A DNA stretch of 64,000 nucleotides from Adiantum capillus-veneris (GCA_014529385.2 CM043963.1:66568895-66632894); one strand, 5' to 3'. Counted from the stretch's first letter, positions 19,704 through 31,608 are shown. Numbers and translations: made by a program. Notes: generated from the letters alone by a model not told the origin.

Positions 19704-22700
19704 TGTGTCATCCCTTGACACAGCTTTATGGGCTGAAATAGTCTTTAAGTTGACGGCTGGCGAGGCGGTCTTTAAGTGCATGTAGAGCCTTTTCATATCT
19801 GATCTTTCTCTCTTTGTCTGGCACCTGCAGAAACTGCATAGTAACTCTGTTTTTAAGCTCAACTGTGGAGTAGCCGACAAATCTTGAAGTCAAGTTGCTA
19901 ATCACTGGCCCAAAGATATTCGTTCGCCAAGTGAAAAACCCTATGTAGAACGCTTACTCAAACGCCAACATATTATGAGAAGGTAAGAATATGCAACGGG
20001 CGTAGAAGCCATAGAGGACTTCTTCAGAAGGTTGACCACTGAGATTGTAGCATAAACCGTTATAGCCCTCTAGAAAAGACATCCACGGGGCTCCTACTTG
20101 CTCTGGCTCATAAAAAACTTCAATGCCAATGAGCAGAATTGGGAAAATTTTATAAAGCATGGCACATGATAGATCAGGTAGACTCTTGAAGAATGACATG
20201 GTGCTTGTTAGGGTTTTCACCATGTATTCTTTAGTCGGAGATCCCTTGTCTAGAGCTAGCAATCTTGGATAATTCATCCAGGTTGGCCGCTTCTTTGTTA
20301 TTGCCTCATGTGCTTGCCATGTCATTACTCTTGGTACATGACAAAAAGTGGGATCCTTTTGAAGCGCTGCAGGTGCTCTTGTGAACAGAATCAAGTATCT
20401 TGGATTCTTGTTTAGCCAACTCGTTCTCCACTTGGGGTGGAGCTCATCTACGCCTTCTATTTGAATGTCTTTATAAAGTAGTTCCTTAACTTGGAGTAGC
20501 TCTACCTTTATCAAGGGATATGGCAAGGATTGCTGATGCCATTGTGCATTGATTTGATTGGGAGTGAATTGAGTAACATTGACAGAGTGAAGGAATCTCA
20601 ACTCCCAATCCATCGCTGCTTTCCACTGCTCATCCATTTCTTGTGTAACCTTTTCTTTGAGTTCATCTTTCTCAGCTTTTGAGAGCTGGACCATTGGCAC
20701 TTCATCTGCTTTTGTTAATGGTACGTGGAAATCTTCTTCGCCACCTACCCTTCTGCTGGTTGTGTTTCCATCTCAATGAAAGTGACTCAGGGAATATCTA
20801 TTTGTGGCTGCTCTGAAGTTCCTGCTACTTCCTATGTTTCTTGTTGTCCATCTCTCAAAAGCTGGTTCACTCTCTTTAGCTCGGCTATTTCCTTGAGCAG
20901 CTCTTCTTCTCGTTGCACCCGCATTAATGCCAGGTCTCTGCGTTGATACTTCTCGAGCTTTAGCTCTAGCTCAAGGTCGATGTTCTTTTTCTCTAGTGCT
21001 TTGTACACTTCATCTGCTCCTTTGATCGAGGCAACTGCGGGATTTTATTTAATATGTCCCATAAAGGTTGCCTGATCGTTAATCCTCTGCCCTGAATATA
21101 GCAGGGAGGCATTCCTGACATCTAGATGTACTTAAATTTTTTGAACTGACAGAGTTGTAGTTAGAAGTTTGTTAGTAACCTCTGTAAGTTGTTCGCCTTT
21201 TGTTTTGCAAGCATCTGTCAACTTCATGAGAAGTTCACCCAATTCTTCCATCTCCTTTTGCTGCTTGTCCCTTGCTAGCTAGTGTTGCTCAGCTTTAGTT
21301 TTCAATACCTGGACTTGTGTTTGCAGATCTGTGATGATATTTAGTCTCTCTTCTAGCTCTCCTTGGAGAGCATTGATTACCATCTCCAGTTCTTTAGCCT
21401 TTGTGTTGCGGCTAGGTACTGTTGATCGGAGTTTTTTTGTCATATCCTGCATTTGTTTTGCATATTCATTGACTTGCAGGATTACCTCATCATTTGTCTG
21501 CCAGTCTTCACTTCTTGATAGTTGCCTAGATGTTTCGGCAGTCTCTTGTGACTCTCTTGGCAGAGTCATGGCGGCTGGTTGTTCTTGCCTTGAGGCTGTG
21601 CTTGGCTCTCTTCTGCTTTGTCATCTTGAGGCTTCATGGATGCCTTGCTGTGTGAAGGTAGAAGGGGTTTCCTTTTTTTACTTTTTCTTTGCTGACTCCT
21701 CTTGTGCAGGACTTGCTACCCTTTCTGGTTCTGGTTATCTTGCTTTGGCTTGCTCCTGAGTAGTGGCTGCCTATTGTGCAGACTCTACTACCTCTTGTGG
21801 TTCAGGCTCTTTTTCTTTAGTGGGCTCAGCTTGTGTGGTCCTATCTGCTGGTGATGGTGGAGGGCTTGGCATTGGGTGGTCGTTTTGTTCTGTAGCAGGT
21901 GAAGAAGGTCTGGGAGACATGTCACCTTGTTCATGTTGAGCCTCTCCTTGTGCGGTTGCTTCTTCTGCTTGTTTTTGCTACTCCACCGCATCTTTAGCTT
22001 TCTTTTCTGTTTCTTGAGCCTCCTTCAACTTCAAAGCCTCAGCCTCCTGATACATTCTTTCTAATAGATCCTTTGGATCTTTTGCTTCTCTCCATGCAGG
22101 GTGCTTTGTTCTTGGACCTTTGACTTCGATAGGTGCCCACTTTGCAGGGTGCTTTCCTTGTGCTTGGTGGCTTCGTTCATAAGAGTGCTTCTCTCTCTGA
22201 AACCTTGCCTGCTTCTCCCTCTCAAACCTTGCCTGCGACCACCGCGTTTCTTTTCATCTCTTTGATGCGTGGTCATTTTTTTTCTCATGTCGGAGCTTTC
22301 ATTGCTATGCCATTTTGGAGAGCTCTTGGAAGATTCTCCGTCAGATTTATATGTTCTTTCGGTAGATTTTGTGGCTCTTGGAGATGGCTGTGCTAACACT
22401 ATCCACGTGTTCTAATCTGGGGTGGGTGGCAAGTTGTCTTCCATGTCAATAGCATGGTAGGCAAGTCTTGTGAGAACTTCAGGTGCTCCCAAATATTTTA
22501 TCTTACCCTCTTTCTTTGTCCTCTTCAGTGTCGATAAAACATATTGTACATGGTCGATTGGTTGCCTGGTTGTTGACTTTAAAACTTGTGTAAATGTGGT
22601 CACAACCACATGATTGGGTGTTGTATACCTTGGTAGTCTCTTTGCCAGGAAGTGGAAGTGTTGGTGGTATAATCTTGTTGGTTCCTCCATTTGCTTCTGG

Positions 22701-23227
22701 ATAAGATCGGAAAATGTTGCAGCAGTGGTTTACTTGGTGAAAGTGTCTACTGTTTTCCTGTCTCTTGCCCTCATGGTCATTCCTTTTGTTGGCAATTTGA
22801 GAGCTTCAACCACTACCTCTTTTGTAATGACCACTTCTACCTTGTTCCCTTGCTGGTCAGAGATCTAGGCTATCCCATCTTCCTTGATGGTGGCTAGGAT
22901 CTCATAAGCTTTTTGAAAATCCACTCCACATGGATCGTATTCGTAGAACTCTCTAAGCCCCAGCCGTCTGTTAGCTTCTTTCATCTTGGGCTTTGCCGCA
23001 ACATCATAGACTTCTTTTGGTAGAAGTTGCAGTTCTACCTGATGTCCCTCTTCGCTTTTGAATCTACCTGTGAATACTGTGGTGTTGTTCTCCTCCAACT
23101 GTTCTTTAGATAGATAGGTGGCTTTGGCTGTTTTGACTGAACTGGGGTCCAGTTAGTATGGTGGTAGCTATTGCAGCTTCTCCTTTTGCGAGACCCTCTT
23201 ATTGGCCTTGTCTGCAGCTTGCATGGC
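19690..23227 (-). pseudogene. E1 orphan ORF: ~1,170-codon decayed protein with coiled coil, unknown function
   Basis: From ATG at about 23227 (MQAADKANKRVSQKEKLQ) the minus strand stays readable to about 19690, with in-frame stops and two shifts (about 22300-22090 and near 20700). Parts in order: an N-terminal globular region (about 300 residues, with KVEVVITKEVVVEALKLPTK and NHVVVTTFTQVLK); a Ser/Arg/Lys-rich stretch; a Pro/Glu/Gln-rich stretch; a long heptad-like coiled coil (about 21570-20880, e.g. EEELLKEIAELKRVNQLL); and a Trp-rich C-terminal region (20700-19954, e.g. HPKWRTSWLNKNPRYL). I recognise no polymerase, protease, integrase or zinc knuckle. By position (after leader repeats, before a polypurine tract) it replaces gag-pol. 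A structural gag-like role is possible but unproven. The stops are one C-to-T change from Gln or Arg codons. Confidence 0.6.
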
Positions 23228-23410
23228 TCCTCCTAAGTGAATAGAGTGTCACAATTAGAAAATTTGACAGATTCCACTCTAAAAGGTCCTTTAGATTGAA
23301 GTGCTGAGAATTTGAGTCCAATTTGCTTGAAATCAATTTTTGAACATGCAGATGCATAAAAACATGTAAAGGTCAAATTCTTGAAGTTAAAACAAAAAAT
23401 TGCAACAAAA

Positions 23411-23959
23411 GTAAATAATCGCGATTATTTACAGCTAAATAATTTTTTCAACCTTTTGAAAATTTAACATTATAGGCTTGAAGTATATTCCTAATAGATA
23501 GATACTCTAAGTGAAATATGGGTTGATTTGGGTGCACAAGGTGAAAATGGGGCCATATTTAGGCTTTAGGTCTTTGAAATAGTAGATGTGAAGAAATTTG
23601 GAGATTTTGAGCTTCAAATTTGTTCAAACTTGGTGAGTAAGCTTAGGACATCATGTACTTTGGTCTCATAATGGCAAAGTTGCAATTTTTTCAAATAATT
23701 GCGATGATTAAATTTTTCATCAAAATGAACATTTTTTGGTACAAATTGGTTCTAGGCATGGTGTAGACCCTGTATATGTAATATGAGGTGATTTGGGTCA
23801 AAAAATGTTACTCATAAAAACTAAGAATTTGGCTTGCAAGGGCTTCTTTGCGTTTTTTGACAATTTTCCAATTTAGAAGTGATCATTTTGACTCATACTT
23901 GAAATTTGGCATGTAATAGGTGTGTACAAGTGATAGGTGATGTGATTATACCATTTTCA
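23411..23959. repeat. E1 leader: ~285-bp repeats with palindromic core (left part)
   Basis: A perfect 22-bp palindrome containing AAATAATCGCGATTATTT is at 23411-23432. A degenerate version (AAATAATTGCGATGATTAAA) lies at 23693-23713, and a third at 30222-30243 once the Copia insert is removed. Spacings are about 281 and 286 bp. Between them, blocks such as GTTGATTTGGGT and GTGATTTGGGT recur at matching offsets, so these are diverged tandem units. The palindromes are non-coding and lie just upstream of the E1 ORF. Confidence 0.65.
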
Positions 23960-24185
23960 TGTTGGAATTAGGGTTGCAGAGAAAACCACACAGCTTGGAG
24001 AAGATGAAGGAAGCTCAAGGCACACAATAGAGAGTGTATTACTTAGTGTGCAATGGAAAGATAGATAGCCCTAGAGTGATGGGCGTATATACAATGCACA
24101 GGGGAAAAAACCTCCTAAAGAGGGAAAAAATGCCCCGGCGGTCCTAGTGTGTTCATACACATCACTACCACATGTATATGGTACA
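23960..24185 (-). repeat. Copia 3' LTR (226 bp)
   Basis: Plus-strand start TGTTGGAATTAGGG, end ATATGGTACA. The adjoining AAATTCCCCCTGG (24186-24198) is the polypurine tract on the minus strand. Confidence 0.93.
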
Positions 24186-24261
24186 AAATTCCCCCTGGAG
24201 TGATGCAGTGAACGAGAGCTGGCACATGAGTAAAGGGAAGTGCCATGCCCTGAGGACATGA

Positions 24262-25068
24262 TCAGTCCACAAAGGGGAGTAAGCCCAAAGCTTTGCGGAA
24301 AGCTTCAAGCTTCTCACGAGACAATGCCTTTGTAAAAAGATCTGCAAGGTTGTTATGTGTTGGCACATAAGCCAAGCTGATCTCTCCTGCTGAGAGCCTC
24401 TCCCTGACATAGTGGTAATGCACCTCAATGTGCTTTGTGCGAGCATGAAAAATTGGGTTCCTTGCAACTAACAATGCGCTCTGACTCTCAGTGTAGATAC
24501 TGTTGGCAGTGTCGTGTCCAACATCCAAATCACCCATAAGGCGTCTGAGCCATACACACTTAACCGTAGTTGTGAAGACTGCCCTATACTCAGCCTCACA
24601 ACTCGAAGTGGCCACAATAGGTTGCTTCTTGCTCAGCCATGATATACATGAACTGCCAAGCATGAAACAAAAACCCCTTGTGGACACTCGCGTGTCAAAA
24701 CAACCAGCCCAATCTGAGTCCGAAAAAGCATGTAAGTCTGGCGGCAATGATCCCCCCTTGGGATAAAACAAGACAAGGTGTAAAGTGCCACTAAGGTAGC
24801 GAAAAATCCTCTTGAAAGCCTGCCAATGCTTAGACCCTGGGCTATGCATGAATTTGCTGACCTGTGAGACTGCAAACTAAATATCTGGCCTCGTGTTGCA
24901 TACATAAATGAGGCAGCCAACAACAGTTTGGTAAAGAGTGACATCAGCAGGATCGCCAGCATCATGTAGACTCAACTTCAAACCTGTTTCCATGGGAGTG
25001 GCAATAGGTTTGCAATCCTCAAGTCCAAACTTACATAGCAATGTCTCTATATAACTTTTTTGACACAA
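24262..25068 (-). pseudogene. Copia RNase H and end of reverse transcriptase
   Basis: The minus strand encodes TLYQTVVGCLIYVCNTRPDI, a stop at 24877-24879, then FAVSQVSKFMHSPG, LHAFSDSDWAGC (catalytic Asp), SSCEAEYRA (catalytic Glu), YTESQSALLVARNP (Asp replaced by Glu in the usual D-N-Q/S position), HIEVHYHYVRE and ADLFTKAL near the end. This is the standard Copia RNase H that removes the RNA template. The stop replaces the expected Gln (CAG to TAG). The reading is otherwise open to the natural end at 24262. Confidence 0.9.
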
Positions 25069-25095
25069 GGCAATACCACCATCACATTGCTTAAA

Positions 25096-26338
25096 CTATA
25101 TACCCAAGTAATGATGCAACAGCCCCAAATCTTTCATCTTGAAAGTAGCATTCAAATCAGCCTTAAATTCAGCAATATGTCTCTCATTTGGTCCAATGAT
25201 CAGCAAATCATCAACATAAAGAACCACAATGAGAAGTACATCACCCTCATGCTTTACATACAATGTGCTTTCTGTTGGACTGTTACGAAAGCCTCGTTTA
25301 ACCAAATGAGTGTTAGATTTCTCATACCAAGCACGAGGAGATTGCTTCAACCCATACAAAGCCATCTTACATTTGCACACTTTGTCCTCTTGTCCTTTTA
25401 TGAAAAAATCGCGAGGCTGCGTTACATAAACTTCCTCAAATATGTTACCATTCAAGAAAGCAGTAACAATGTCTGATTGATGTACATCCCAACCAAAATG
25501 AGTTGCCAATGCACATAGAAAACACACAGTAGTCATACAACAAGTGGGAGCAAAAGTCTCTTCATAATCTATGCCTTTTTGTTGTGCATAACCCTTTGCA
25601 ACAAGTCAAGCCTTATAGCGATCGATCTCACCTTTCGGCTTGCGTTTCAACTTGTAAACCCACTTCGTACCAATGGCCTTTTTGCCAGGAGGCAAATCAC
25701 ATAAAGTCCATGTGTCATTTTCTATAAGTGCATCATATTCTGATTGCATGGTAGCCATCCAGTTTTCTGAATTCTGTGCTTCATCAAAAGACCGAGGCTC
25801 CTCAACATCATGTAAGCTAGACACAGACAGAGCATAAAAATATGATGCATGGCGAGAGCCTGAACGAGTACGGCTAGACAAAGGTGCATCCAATTTATTG
25901 TCACACAAAGTGTGCACCAACCATTTTGGCATACCTTTAGCCTGCTCATTTTCAGCCCTTTCCTCATCAAGTACATCATGTATATCTGCATCAGTAATAG
26001 GATGATCTATAACATTTTCAGAAACCCCCATAGGTTGTACATTTGCCTCATTGGAAATTACATTCGCATTTCCACCACTGAAAAGAGGCAACAAAGTGTC
26101 ATAAATGTCCTGTGAGCTTACATTACTGTCTCTAGTACATGACAGCAAGGGTTGAACAAAATCTTCCACAAACACTACATCCCGAGAAACCAAAATACGT
26201 TTTGTTTGCGGATGATACAACCTGTAACCTCTACTTTCAGCACTATAACCAACAAAAATACATTTGACAGCCTTATCATCCAATTTTTTGCGTTGCACTT
26301 GTGGCACCAAAGCATATGCGAAATAACCAAAAACACGC
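25096..26338 (-). pseudogene. Copia reverse transcriptase
   Basis: The segment continues from the end of integrase (RVFGYFAYALVPQ, CIFVGYSAESRGYRLY) into reverse transcriptase: NDTWTLCDLPPGKKAIGTKW, VYKLKRKPKGEIDRYKA. A stop at 25606-25608 stands in place of Arg (CGA to TGA), followed by the conserved LVAKGYAQQKGIDYEETFAP. Then come DVHQSDIVTAFLNG, YGLKQSPRAWY and the catalytic YVDDLLI, ending in a second stop (CAG to TAG) at 25096-25098 after HHYLGI. All catalytic Asp residues are present, so decay is recent relative to the Gypsy G1 copy. Confidence 0.92.
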
Positions 26339-27465
26339 TGCCAGGAGTTTTTTGGAGCAAGTGATTGCGCATATGTACATATAAATGCATGGTGCATCAA
26401 ATAAAGAATTGCCCATTTTCCAGAGCCAGGTGGTTACGTGGGGCCCACATGTGTACATGTAGGACAGGGTATACATAGTGCATCGATTTTCACTATTATC
26501 AGTACCAGTGTGTTTTTTCTATAATAATGAGTTGGTAGCGCGTAAAAATTCTCCAGGAAGCTATCCGCGGGCCGACGACATGAGGTAAGCAGGTGCGTCA
26601 GATGGCATCTAGTGGCGTCAGGAGGTCGAATGGGGTCAATACTTGCACGTGGATGAGTACGGACACAACGTGGGTGTTTTCTTGTGATACTTATGTAGAA
26701 AGGTCATCATGAGGACCAATTTTTGGGGCCACTTCTCGTGGTGGAGGGATGCATTATTGAAAAAAGTCGAGTGCCAGGTGTGCATATGGATACAGCAGGG
26801 TGACAACTATGCACTGCTGACAGTTTTTGGCCTGTTCGGAGTCCGTTTGAGGTCATCTAAAAGGCCAAAGGTGCCCAAGTAATAAAGATAAGTGTGGGAA
26901 CTGAAAAAACAGAGAGAAGACCAGAAAAAACGTGGAGAAGAGAGGAGGAACAACCGCAACTGTGTTTTTGGCGTTTTTGGAGCCTGTTTTGGCCGTAAAC
27001 TACTCATCCGAGGTCGGATTTGAGCACTTTGACATTGTAGACTAGGATTTTGGGCCGTTCTAGACGCGATGGAGCTGTACATTTTTCCAAATTCCTCACT
27101 CTTCTTCTGTTGTTTTGGTTGTGTAAGTTTCTCCTATGAGTGAAGCTTCTGCTCCAATTTGTGATTGTATCTGGCATACTTTACCCATATTGTGTGATCT
27201 ATTTGCCCCACTGGTGTTGGCCCAAGATCAATTGTATCTAAACATCAGAAATTCTCCTCTTTTGAGCTGAGTTTTTTGGGTGTGTGTCTGTGTGGAGTGG
27301 GTAAATGGGTAGTCTCTCTCCTCTCACTCCATAGGTGTGTTTCCTGTCTCGGCTAGGTGGGTTGTGTAAGCCAAGTGGTGCCCCATAGTGTGTGTGTGTA
27401 TATCCTTCCAAGAGTGTGTGTTGGTTCATTATAGAGGCGTTTTGTGTAATTCCATCCCGCTCACA
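26339..27465. mobile_element. ~1.1-kb insert within the Copia integrase gene, possibly a solo LTR
   Basis: Integrase reads to PSIEHM at 27469-27486 and resumes at RVFGYFAYA from 26337 leftward. If the intervening bases are removed the codons join in frame, so they were inserted. The insert starts TG and ends near CTCACA. The flanking ACGC and ACAC differ by one base and could be a decayed 4-5 bp duplication. It has no coding capacity and carries regulatory-looking AT-rich and T-rich stretches. A solo LTR is the simplest reading. I found no second copy in the window. Confidence 0.6.
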
Positions 27466-27469
27466 ACAC

Positions 27470-28688
27470 ATGTGCTCAATAGAAGGATTTCTATCATGCC
27501 ATGCTTCATGTGGAGTAATAGACTGCAAAGCTTTCGTAGGACACCTCTTTAGTACATAAGTGGCACACATGATGGCCTCAAGCCAAAAAGAATGCGGTAA
27601 ATCTTGACTTTTGACCATACACCATGCCATTTCCATCAGTGACCTATTTTTCCTCTCAGCAACACCATTTTGTTGAGGTGTATAAGGCACTGTACATTGG
27701 TGTTTTATCCCACGACTAGCCATAAATGCATTAAATTCATGAGACATATACTCCCCCCCTCGATCAGAACGGAGGGTGCCCATAGTACATTTCGAGACAT
27801 TTTCAGCCATAGCCAAAAAAAATTTGAAGCACATAAAAACTTCGGACTTTGCTTTAATCGGAAATACCCATGCATGCCTGGAGTAATCATCAATGAAAGT
27901 CACGAAGTACAGGTAATTGCCGAAGGACGGAGTTTTCATGGGCCCACAAATATCACTATGCACAAGCCGCAACCTGCATGTGGCCTGAATCGAACCATCC
28001 TTTGGAAACTTAGAACGCTGCATCTTACCCAAAATACAGCCTTCACAACCATGTTTGACAGGTGCTTCAAGAGGCGGCAAAGAAGCAACCATATTAGATT
28101 TCTGCAAACGCAGCAAACTGGCAAAATTCAAATGACCAAAACGTGCATGCCAAAGTTTTGCATCTGAAATATCCCTTGAATCTGCACAACAGCATTTGCA
28201 AAATTTTGTCCACACTTGTCATACAAAGTGAGCTTATATAGCCCACGACACAAAAGGCCAGATGCAACAATTTCATCACCAAAACTAAGATCATGAACTG
28301 TACATCTGTCATCCACAAATTTGACTACAAGTCCAAGTCTAGCAAGTGCGGATATAGACAAGAGATTCTTCTTGATCCCATGTACATAAAGTGCATCAAC
28401 AAGTGTGAAAGAACTGTCATTAGTAGTAGTAAGCACAATCTTTCCAACTCCCTGAACTGGAAAAGAGGCATTGTTGGCACAAGTGACTGAATTCCCATGA
28501 GGGACAGACTCAAGAGAGGTAAACAATTCAAGGTGTGAGGTAATGTGCTTTGTAGAACCACTGTCAAAATACCACACATGTGAATTTACAGCAACTAACA
28601 AGCATGCATCATGGACAACAGGATTGTAAGTGCACTCTGCGCTAAAAGTCCATTCTGCATCAACATCAACATTACAGTCTCCTTTCAC
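27470..28688 (-). pseudogene. Copia protease and integrase
   Basis: The protease active site HVWYFDSGSTKHIT is at about 28570, followed by the usual YVHGIKKNLLSISALARLG. The integrase zinc domain is LWHARFGHLNF...CEGCILGKM (about 28150-28020). The catalytic triad is visible: HSDICGP, TLRSDRGGEY and NGVAERKNRSLMEM. The protease frame (28128-28688) and the integrase frame (27238-28215) differ, so a frameshift lies at about 28150-28210. Integrase is then interrupted by the insert ending at 27465. Function when intact: polyprotein processing and insertion of cDNA into the nucleus. Confidence 0.9.
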
Positions 28689-29645
28689 AGAAGACTCAAC
28701 AATGGCTGCATTTGTAGTGGAACCAGCATATGCAGTGCACCCTCTTTCTTCTTAGCCTCTTTGGTCTTCAACTTAGGACACGACTTGATCAAGTGATCAT
28801 TAGAATTACAATAATGGAAACACATCTTCTTTTTGCCCTTATCATCAGAATTTCCAGACGAAGTGTTGCCAGAAGAAGCATTAGGAACAGAAGTTTTACC
28901 ACTTGCAGTAGAACCATAAGAAGTGGCTGCATTGCTGCTACCACCCTTTCTTTGAGAAGCAATAAAAGCCTGTTCAACTGCACGCTGTCTAGTCCTGTTT
29001 TTTCTAGAAAGTGACTCTTGCCAACTTGACAACTTCTGGATTTCCTTGGGTCATAAGTCTCCAAGTACTAGCAAAAGTCTGGTAAGAATCTGGTAAGGCA
29101 TCAAGAACAGTCTGCACAAGGGAACTGTCTGAAATGACTTCACCTCCAGAAATGAGGCGCTCATTGATATCCTTGACACTAGCAAGGAAAGTGTCCATAT
29201 CATCTTCCTCATGCATAATCTTTGACTCCAACTCTTTACGCAGCAAAGAAATTTTAGACTCATTGCGACTTGCATAAAGACTAGCCAAAATATCCCAAGC
29301 CTGTTTTGTAGATTTTGCTGAACGGATGTGAGGAACAATGGTGCGCTTCACAATCAACGCAATCAATGCATGAGCCTGCGCATCCTTAACATCCCAACGA
29401 GCTTGTTCTGTCGTAGGCAAAACAGCTCTAACAGCAGCAATCCTTGCAGCAAGACCTGCAACATCCTCAACATCGCCTACATCCTCACAACCAGGATGTA
29501 CATCAATGCCCTGCACAATGTTCCAGACACCCTTTGACACAAGAACATGTTGCATCATATAAGCCCATATAGGGTAGTTGTCCCCATCCAACCTGTCCTC
29601 AACAGCAAACATCTTGAACACATCTGTGTTGTTGTTGTCAGCCAT
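28685..29645 (-). pseudogene. Copia gag
   Basis: The ATG at 29643-29645 gives MADNNNTDVFKMFAVEDRLD, followed by NYPIWAYMMQHVLVSKGVW, the N-terminal gag domain of plant Copia elements. The capsid-like core (UBN2/RVT gag type) runs to about 29010 (TVLDALPDSYQTF). A frameshift near 29020 leads to a Ser/Gly/Lys-rich region and a knuckle-like CFHYCNSNDHLIKSC that has one residue too many between the first two Cys. Gag would form the particle that packages element RNA. Confidence 0.88.
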
Positions 29646-29958
29646 GGTAAATGCTGCACTTGATGTGAAAACTGTCCAAAAATAGGAGAAACGGAGCGAG
29701 AACAACACGTGCTATATGGCACAAACCATAGAAGACTATAAGGCACCTGTTATGCAGAAAACGACACTGATAGAAATTTTGCACAAAATGACAAAATAGC
29801 CTGTGTAGTACTGCCTGTAGTGGAAACGGAGGCCGAAATGAGCCCGAATAAAAATCTGAGCAGACCTACGAACGCTCGCCAAAGCTCAGTGAAATTGGGG
29901 AAAGTGAGCAGGCGTGTGCTGGAGCAGCGGGTGACTTAGCGCGGGAGGACATAACCTA

Positions 29959-29970
29959 CTCTGATACCAA
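29959..29970 (-). promoter_or_regulatory. Copia primer-binding site
   Basis: The minus strand reads TTGGTATCAGAG two bases inside the 5' LTR end, which is complementary to the initiator Met-tRNA 3' end. Confidence 0.88.
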
Positions 29971-29971
29971 T

Positions 29972-30198
29972 TGTTGGAATTAGGGTTGCAGAGAAATGCA
30001 CACAGCTTGGAGAAGACGAAGGAAGCTCAAGGCACACAATAGAGAGTGTATTACTTAGTGTGCAATGGAAAGATAGATAGCCCTAGAGTGATGGGCGTAT
30101 ATACAATGCACGGGGGAAAAAACCTCCTAAAGAGGGAAAAAATGCCCCGGCGGTCCTAGTGTGTTCACACATATCACTACCACATGTATATGGTAACA
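29972..30198 (-). repeat. Copia 5' LTR (227 bp)
   Basis: Plus-strand start TGTTGGAATTAGGG, end ATATGGTAACA, followed by the TTTCA duplication. It differs from the 3' LTR by a few substitutions and a 1-bp indel. Confidence 0.93.
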
Positions 30199-30203
30199 TT
30201 TCA

Positions 30204-31588
30204 AGCCAAAATTTTGCAAAAGTAAATAATCATGATTAATTACAGCAGTTAACTTTTTCTTGTAAAACTTGAAAATTTGGATCTAAGCACATTCTATACA
30301 CCTAAAACAAGTCGTAAATTGAATTTGGTAAAATTTTGTCTTGCCGACATCACTTTGTGCTTTGTCAACTCTGAAATCACCGATTTTTGTGACTACATGG
30401 CCTGTAGTATTGGTAAGTCACTTTTGAGGCTATGGACTTGTCCGCTACATATTCTTCAAGCAGCTCAGCCAATTTTGGCCCATTTAGAGTCAGTTTGATT
30501 TAGTATGTCAAATTTGACGCTTTGTAGCCTTCGAGCTGGTTTCTGCTTTTTGAGGGCTTGGCTTGATTGATTTTATGGAACCAATCATATACATTGTATA
30601 TACATCTCCTATGTAAGCTATTTGTGGAGTCAGAATCCAATTCTGGCATGTGCTACTTTTCTACTTGGGACCCCATTGACCCTTGCCAAATGGTCAATTG
30701 TTGATATAGAAGTGTTCTATTATGTTAGCGCATGCTACAGCTCAAGTCTCATTTGATTTGGTTGAGCTGACAGGCCGCTATGGTCAATTTTGGGTTGTTC
30801 TGCACTGCTAGGATTCTAGGGTTTTTTCCAGGGGTTTTAGACTAGCTACCGGCCATGCACATTGATAAGTATGGAACTTACCCCTCATGTCGCTTGTGAG
30901 ACGGCGCTGAAAACAGGCAACTGTAGACTCCAAAAACTGCGCGCGAAGAAGTCGAAAGGCTCTCTCTCCACATGCAACAAGTGGAAATGAGGTGATTTTA
31001 GCCTACCTTGGCTATCTATACTCGGGCTTCCCGAACCATTTTTCCCCAAACTCCTCTGGTAGTCTTACTAGGTCGTGAAATCTGTGTTAGACTCAAAAAA
31101 TTCCCCAATCGGATTCTTGTAGCTCATTCTGCAAGAATTTTGCAAAAGTAGGTTTGACCACCTAATTTAGGCTTTCCGCTTCCATCTGTCGATTTGATTG
31201 AAAATTTCCTTGTCTTCCTGATCATTAGTATGTCTTACGTTTTTTCCATCTGAGCTCATTTGCTATTTATTATTAATTTTTGACCTGTCTATTGAAACAA
31301 ATCAAAGAAAATAAAAAAATATGCTAGGATAGCAAAGTGAAAATCCAATAATTAAGAAAATCCATTGAAAAACACAGCTTTATTTCTTTTTTATTGGAGT
31401 TTTCAAGTTTTTACGTTCCAATATCAAGAAAGATGATGAAAAATAACAAAAAAAGACTATTTTTTTATGAGTTTCTGATAGTGTTTACACTATGTACACT
31501 CATCAAGGAGATAATATCAGTTAAATTTCCTTGTTGATGATTTATAAGGGAATTATTAGGTAGTTTTGCAAAAAATAACCCGTTAACA
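30204..31588 (-). repeat. E1 leader continuation and candidate G1 3' LTR
   Basis: The third palindromic unit of E1 starts at 30222. Further right, TGTTAGCG (30723) and CCGTTAACA (ending 31588) are near-inverted ends, and the minus strand has a purine tract just before 31588. So an LTR of about 866 bp for Gypsy G1 may occupy 30723-31588. No second copy of that LTR is in the window, so the left limit is tentative. No gene is present. Confidence 0.4.
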
Positions 31589-31608
31589 TCATACTTTTTC
31601 CTCCCTCT
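31589..31608 (-). promoter_or_regulatory. candidate polypurine tract of G1
   Basis: The minus strand reads GAGGGAGGAAAAAGTATGA directly before TGTTAACGGG. Its position, after the last G1 coding sequence, supports it. Confidence 0.5.

Larger units (their letters stand above)
23960..30198 (-). mobile_element. Ty1/Copia LTR retrotransposon, complete but inactive
   Basis: LTRs at 23960-24185 and 29972-30198 are nearly identical and the element is flanked by the 5-bp duplication TTTCA (23955-23959 and 30199-30203). The minus-strand order is gag, protease, integrase, reverse transcriptase, RNase H, with integrase before reverse transcriptase as in Copia. The PBS for initiator Met-tRNA is next to the 5' LTR. 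Three point-mutation stops and a frameshift between gag and protease disable it, and an extra insert of about 1.1 kb (26339-27465) lies in the integrase gene. It is inserted in the E1 leader repeats. Confidence 0.95.
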
